The notes under the pieces were generated by a model. The model saw only the letters and a program-made list of their open reading frames with translations, had not been told where the DNA came from and made no database searches. From contig CAMNQF010000020.1 in assembly GCA_946548895.1 (NCBI GenBank), positions 1 through 52,228 on the forward strand: a stretch of DNA of 52,228 nt. Direction: 5' to 3'. Position numbers and translations under genes: made by a program. Positions 49,015 to 52,228 of the stretch are shown here, piece by piece (the stretch's first letter is position 1; each line of letters starts with the position of its first letter). Source of the stretch: an uncultured bacterium (GTDB lineage Bacteria; Bacillota; Clostridia; Oscillospirales; Oscillospiraceae).

Positions 49015-49080
49015 TCAGCGCCGCTCGTATTCTAACCGCAGCTTTTCCAGGGCCTTTTTCTCAATGCGGGATACATAGCA
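49015..49080 (-). pseudogene. sigK: 3' end of a SigK-type sporulation sigma factor gene, separated from its 5' part
   Basis: Read leftward, the last 20 codons before TGA (49015-49017) encode YVSRIEKKALEKLRLEYERR. YVSRIEKKAL is the end of the region 4.2 recognition helix of sigma-K (ISRSYVSRIEKxAL in Bacillus SigK); SigE, SigF and SigG read differently at these positions. Upstream of TAT the frame continues as LQYQGC, which does not match a sigma factor (ISRS expected), so homology stops abruptly at about 49078. A recombinase gene begins to read 45 bp further. In Bacillus and C. difficile sigK is split by the skin element in a comparable way, with the 3' piece called spoIIIC in Bacillus. The 5' part is not in the window. 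Too short for certainty on its own; context raises confidence. Confidence 0.75.
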
Positions 49081-49124
49081 CCCCTGGTATTGTAAACGAT
49101 GCGGTTTGTGATTTTGTGTCGGAT
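49075..49124. other. Predicted attachment-site junction of the sigK-inserted element
   Basis: The boundary between sigK-like sequence and unrelated DNA falls near 49078, inside codons for the recognition helix. The recombinase stop codon is at 49125-49127. Large serine recombinases are usually encoded next to their own attachment site, so the crossover core should lie in this interval. The exact core needs the other end. Confidence 0.55.
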
Positions 49125-50699
49125 TTACTCGTTTTCCAGCCGCTTAAAGTGGAATTTGATGATGATTTGTTTGTCTGCGGTCAGTTCCACCCGCTCAATG
49201 AGACTGACCAGCAGTTCACGATTGGTGGACGCGGTTTCCAGAAACCGCTCCACCAGTTTTTTTGCCAGTTCAGTTTGTTCAGCGGGGGAGTAATCCGGGC
49301 GGCCCAACTGACTGAGTCTCTGCTCCAAGGCGGCGCGGTCGGCCTTGACCTTGGCGTAGATGCGCTGGAAGTCGGCCCCGTCCAAGATGCCGCTGAGCTT
49401 ATCCATGTAGACCTTGTCCAGATGGGTCGTCAGGCTGTCGATCTTGGCCTTGAGAGAGTTGACCTCCTTCTCGTTGTCCGCCTCCGCGACAGCCTTGGCC
49501 ACCGCTCTCTGTGCCTGGGGCAGAAGCCGGTCCGCTTGCAGATAGGCCCCGCAGACCTCCCGCACCTTTTCCACCACCGCCTGGGTGACAGTCTCTTCCT
49601 TGATGGTGTGGCTGGCGCAGACCCCCGCCTTAGTGAAGCGCTGATAGGTTCGGCAGACGAAAAACAAACGGTCTTCGCCAGCGGCGGTTTTGCGGTTGAT
49701 GACTGCCAGCGGGTAGCCGCACTCGTGGCAGAAAATCAGTCCCTTGAGCAGAAAGTCATAGGTTCTGCTGCGGGTGTGTCTGCGGCTGTTGACCAATGCC
49801 CGGACCTTGTCGAAAGTCTCCCGGTCAATGATGGGCTCGTGGGTGCCCTCTACCACCACCCAGTCCCGGCGGTCCTGTTTGATGCGCTTCTTGGACTTGT
49901 AGTTGATTTTTCGGGTGCGGCCCTGAACCATGCTTCCGATATAGGTCTCGTTTTGCAGCATATCGGAAATGCGCTCACTGCTCCACAGGCCGGTATAGGG
50001 GCCGGGGTTGGCAACCGGTAGTCCGGCGTAGGCGGCAGGGGTGGGGACGCCCTCAGCGTTCAGTTGGGCGGCAATCTGGCGGCAGCTCACGCCATCCAGG
50101 GCCATGCCGAAGATCCTCCGCACCATAGGGGCCGCGTCCTCGTCAATGACAATCTTGTTCTTCTCCATTGGGTGCATCTTGTAGCCGTAGACCGGCTTGC
50201 CGCCGATGAACAGGCCCTTGCGCTGCTTGTCATGTTTGACGCTGGAAATCTTCTTGGAGATGTCCTTGGCATACATATCGTTCATGATGGCGCGGAAGGG
50301 TGTGATGTCATTGGCAGTGGAATCCACCCCGGTGTCGATGCCGTCCAGCAGGGAGATGTAGCGTACCCGGTGCTCCGGGAAGTACCGCTCCATGTAGTGG
50401 CCAGTCAGGATGTAGTCCCGGCCCAGACGGCTCAGGTCTTTGGTGATGACCATGTTAACCTTTTTGGCCTCAATGTCGGCGATCATGCGCTGGAAGTTCG
50501 GGCGGTCAAAATTTGTGCCGCTCCAGCCGTCGTCAATATAGGTGTCGAAAACGGTCAGACGGTGCTGCTGGACAAACTCATTGAGCAGGGACTGCTGGTT
50601 GTTGACGCTCTCGGACGGGCCTTCGCTCTCATCCTCCTTTGACAGTCTGATGTATAATGCCGCATGGTAGTCCATAAGGTTGCTTATCTCTAAGTACAT
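49125..50699 (-). CDS. Large serine recombinase of the sigK-inserted element
   Basis: 524 residues. Catalytic Ser20 in ALYIRLSKEDESEG, resolvase domain to about residue 150 with KDLSRLGRDYILTGHYMERY; then a recombinase domain (RRIFGMALDGVSCRQIAAQLN), a zinc ribbon (about 340-385; ICHECG-type FCHECGYPLAV and a second Cys pair), a coiled coil (about 400-470) and the C-terminal DUF4368-like end. It reads like Clostridia transposon/ICE recombinases (TnpX group) rather than a close SpoIVCA copy. ATG at 50699 follows AGGAGG by 6 bp; a 9-bp inverted repeat flanks this start. It reads in the same direction as sigK. Confidence 0.92.
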   Translation of the reverse strand: MYLEISNLMDYHAALYIRLSKEDESEGPSESVNNQQSLLNEFVQQHRLTVFDTYIDDGWSGTNFDRPNFQRMIADIEAKKVNMVITKDLSRLGRDYILTGHYMERYFPEHRVRYISLLDGIDTGVDSTANDITPFRAIMNDMYAKDISKKISSVKHDKQRKGLFIGGKPVYGYKMHPMEKNKIVIDEDAAPMVRRIFGMALDGVSCRQIAAQLNAEGVPTPAAYAGLPVANPGPYTGLWSSERISDMLQNETYIGSMVQGRTRKINYKSKKRIKQDRRDWVVVEGTHEPIIDRETFDKVRALVNSRRHTRSRTYDFLLKGLIFCHECGYPLAVINRKTAAGEDRLFFVCRTYQRFTKAGVCASHTIKEETVTQAVVEKVREVCGAYLQADRLLPQAQRAVAKAVAEADNEKEVNSLKAKIDSLTTHLDKVYMDKLSGILDGADFQRIYAKVKADRAALEQRLSQLGRPDYSPAEQTELAKKLVERFLETASTNRELLVSLIERVELTADKQIIIKFHFKRLENE

Positions 50700-50720
50700 A
50701 CAATGCCTCCTGAGATAAGC
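50682..50720 (-). promoter_or_regulatory. Inverted repeat enclosing the recombinase ribosome site and start codon
   Basis: GCTTATCTC (50682-50690) and GAGATAAGC (50712-50720), 21-bp spacer holding AGGAGG and the ATG. In RNA the stem would place both in its loop; in DNA it could be an operator. Confidence 0.65.
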
Positions 50721-50737
50721 GGCCATTCATCATCTGT

Positions 50738-50767
50738 ATTATACAATAGGATTCTGGTATTTTGTAA
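50738..50767 (-). promoter_or_regulatory. Promoter of the recombinase gene
   Basis: Leftward -35 TTACAA (50762-50767), 18-bp spacer, -10 TATAAT (50738-50743). It looks like sigma-A, not like a sigma-E promoter. The rest of the stretch from 50770 to 51095 is A+T-rich and I see no gene in it. Confidence 0.65.
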
Positions 50768-51095
50768 CATTTTGGAGCTCTTTTCTGAGAAAAGTATCAA
50801 AGGAGCTTTGAATGAGCTGGGCAATGCTCCGTTCATTTGTAAAATAGCGGCACAGCAATACCAATTTCTGCGTTTCCAATGGGACACCCCCTGTTTTAGG
50901 ATGATAAAACATATGCAGACTGCGGCGGATGATTGCTGGCTGGGCAAAAGAAAGGCGATGAACTGGATACCCATCGCTTGCTTATAGTTACAAATTATTC
51001 AAATATTTGCCGTGTTTTACATAAACTACTGATAGTTGCTTATGATGTCTTTGCTCTGATCCGTAGAGTCGTTTCCAGAAGTTGGTTCCGCATTT

Positions 51096-51245
51096 TTACC
51101 AATTCCTTTTTCTTTGACTATAAAGCGAACCGAAATTCTTTAACAACCCCACCTTAGAAATGCTGTCCGCCAGCTTTTGCACAGCTTTCGGGTCGGTCTC
51201 CCGCCGCCCAGCGTTGACGTTAATCTGATAAATAGGAATTTGCAT
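51096..51245 (-). pseudogene. Truncated ParB-like N-terminal domain gene
   Basis: Starts well, with GGAGGTGAGAAT before the ATG, and encodes MQIPIYQINVNAGRRETDP and then QKLADSISKVGLL, the opening of ParB/Spo0J-type nuclease domains found in integrative elements. After GLL the similarity ends (expected continuation NPITV) and the frame closes 12 codons later. Only 49 residues remain of a domain of about 90. Probably deleted or rearranged. Confidence 0.7.
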
Positions 51246-51306
51246 ATTCTCACCTCCCCAGCCCTGGACCGTTTTGCCATTTATTTTTGCCGGATAAAAC
51301 ACCCAA

Positions 51307-51350
51307 CACCGCAGGAAAGTCTTGCGGTGCCGGGTCTTGCATCCCGCAAG
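51307..51350 (-). promoter_or_regulatory. Mutually exclusive hairpins upstream of the ParB fragment
   Basis: CTTGCGG (51321-51327) lies in the CACCGCA/TGCGGTG hairpin (51307-51313 with 51323-51329) and can instead pair with CCGCAAG (51344-51350). On the leftward strand the first hairpin is followed by TTGGGTGTTTTA, a weak terminator-like end. Looks like an attenuator of the element. The rest of 51350-51800 holds no gene I can support; it resembles non-coding DNA beside mobilisation genes. Confidence 0.4.
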
Positions 51351-51800
51351 TGGGGGAGAGGGCCGCGCCGGTCCTGTTTGTGCCCTCATACTGTGAAGAA
51401 ATTGACCGGCGCGGGTGTCCCTCCCATACCCTATATGCGAATGTGTGCCGTATTATCGGGCGGCATGACCGCCCTGCTGCTCACCCCCGGCACGGGAATA
51501 TGTAAGCCCGCCTTTGGCGTGGCGGCGCGATACCGACAGACGGTGGCGGCAGTTGACTAAGCTGCCCAGGCCGTTCCCACAGTACGTCCCTTTTACCCTG
51601 CGATACGGGTCTTTGCGGTGTGTCCCACATCTGGCGGCGGTGCCAGCGCCGTCCGGCCCTCCAGGTGTCGCTCGTGCCTTTGATGTGATCGCTTTGACGG
51701 GCAGGGAGCGGAAGGCTTCACCTCCTTTCCTCCGGCCCTGGCCCGCAGGCAGTCTTGGCGATTGGGTGGTCTGTGTGGGACGCACACTTACATATTGACT

Positions 51801-52100
51801 AGCGGCCCGTTTCGGCACCGTTTCCATCCCTGGCGGGTAAAACGTGCTGTCAAACCCATCCGGGGTTGGAATCGGTCGATCATACGGATGATAGTGCAAT
51901 AATAATGTAAGCGTCACCTCCGGGTGACGCTTTTTAGCTGCCTTGACGGTCTTGGCCGCCATTGAATCAAACTATCTGTAGCTTCCTACGACAAAATCAG
52001 TTACGCCAAATTCTGTGATATGATGCTCTACCGCAGCAGACAGTTGAGGCAACAGGCTATCCAATGCCTCATGATGCCCGATGAAGAAACAGGTTGGCAT
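51801..52100 (-). pseudogene. SLOG/DUF1273-type gene broken by an amber codon and a 3' truncation
   Basis: ATG at 52100 after TAGGAGGG. It encodes MPTCFFIGHHEALDSLLPQL, then EHHITEFGVTDFVVGSYR, then TAG (51972-51974), then in the same frame FDSMAAKTVKAAKKRHPEV, LLLHYHPYDRPIPTP and FYPPGMETVPKR. These are the successive blocks of a SLOG-superfamily Rossmann protein (GHR and GxxGxFDxMAA type motifs), common in mobile elements. Similarity stops near 51801, where unrelated sequence begins. The stop and the missing C-terminal half mean it is not functional. Confidence 0.7.
51909..51935 (+). terminator. Rightward terminator-like hairpin inside the broken SLOG-type gene
   Basis: A perfect 10-bp stem (51909-51918 with 51923-51932), TCCG loop, then T residues on the + strand. 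It may arise by chance from coding sequence or stop antisense transcription. Confidence 0.5.
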
Positions 52101-52228
52101 GGTATCCCTCCTAAGCAGAAAAGGAGTTTCCTCACGCTTCATCCTGCCATTATATTAAGTAATTATTATAAATAAATGTGGTTATCCCTTTAGTTCAGCC
52201 AGAGGAAAAGGCCGGAATAAGGGACAGA
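52101..52228. other. Upstream region of the broken SLOG-type gene
   Basis: A+T-rich; read leftward it contains TATAAT near 52149-52154 that could be the gene's -10 box. No gene is seen before the window ends. Confidence 0.35.

Noticed and set aside
50690-50974. A 94-residue leftward frame upstream of the recombinase
   Set aside because: It spans the recombinase promoter and start region, lacks a ribosome site and shows no recognisable domain.
51453-51800. C-terminal part of a 169-residue leftward frame
   Set aside because: After the SLOG-like part the translation becomes Arg/Gly/Ser-rich without protein character; I treat only the SLOG-like section as gene remnant.
1-52228. rRNA and tRNA genes
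   Set aside because: I looked for conserved rRNA stretches and for T-loop and acceptor-type patterns in the gaps and saw none; a tRNA scan would be decisive.

Overview
The window is high-GC chromosomal DNA from a spore-forming Firmicute. It carries sporulation genes (spoIIID, spoIIE, the last codons of sigK, a GerMN lipoprotein), HPr kinase with a Ser46-type HPr, LexA, and many TTGACA-17-TATAAT promoters. High GC together with sporulation genes suggests the Oscillospiraceae (Flavonifractor, Oscillibacter or Intestinimonas type). This is inferred from gene content; no rRNA is present, and I found no tRNA gene.

Layout. 1-3.1 kb: 3' part of typA and a convergent XpaC-like membrane protein. 3.3-6.4 kb: three unrecognised genes, one leftward and two rightward, fired from back-to-back promoters; the rightward pair has a structured leader ending in an intrinsic terminator. 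6.4-7.3 kb: spoIIID behind a sigma-E-type promoter, then a convergent gene for a secreted Cys/His-repeat protein. 7.4-11.4 kb: cysteine desulfurase plus MATE transporter, divergent from an HD hydrolase and trmO. 11.4-12.0 kb: a block of duplicated non-coding repeats. 12.0-17.1 kb: a D,D-carboxypeptidase facing an operon for a helix-hairpin-helix protein, a PhoB-type response regulator, its histidine kinase and a GerMN lipoprotein. 17.2-19.6 kb: metY, a 157-bp inverted-repeat element, a membrane-anchored MerR-like regulator and a YbjQ protein. 19.7-22.1 kb: an ABC exporter pair behind a promoter with two dyads.

22.2-29.6 kb is a complete hexitol PTS locus: 1-phosphofructokinase, HPr, Enzyme I, mannitol-type IICBA, a SorE-like zinc dehydrogenase and a DeoR regulator. 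29.7-35.2 kb holds spoIIE (leftward), dusB, two membrane proteins and lexA. 35.3-41.6 kb is an alpha-glucan locus: binding protein, two permeases, a LacI regulator and MalQ, with tandem operator palindromes. 41.7-47.6 kb is housekeeping: aminotransferase, DUF177 protein, rpmF, der, plsY, rpmB, hprK. An FAD/Rieske oxidoreductase follows.

The most striking region is the right end (49.0-52.2 kb). A leftward reading frame there holds only the last ~21 codons of a SigK-type sigma factor. Its upstream side changes abruptly into DNA that carries, about 45 bp away, a large serine recombinase reading in the same direction. This is the arrangement expected of a skin-like element, or an integrative element, that splits sigK; the 5' part of sigK would lie beyond the window. 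The rest of the visible element holds broken genes (a ParB-type fragment and a SLOG/DUF1273-type gene with an in-frame amber codon).
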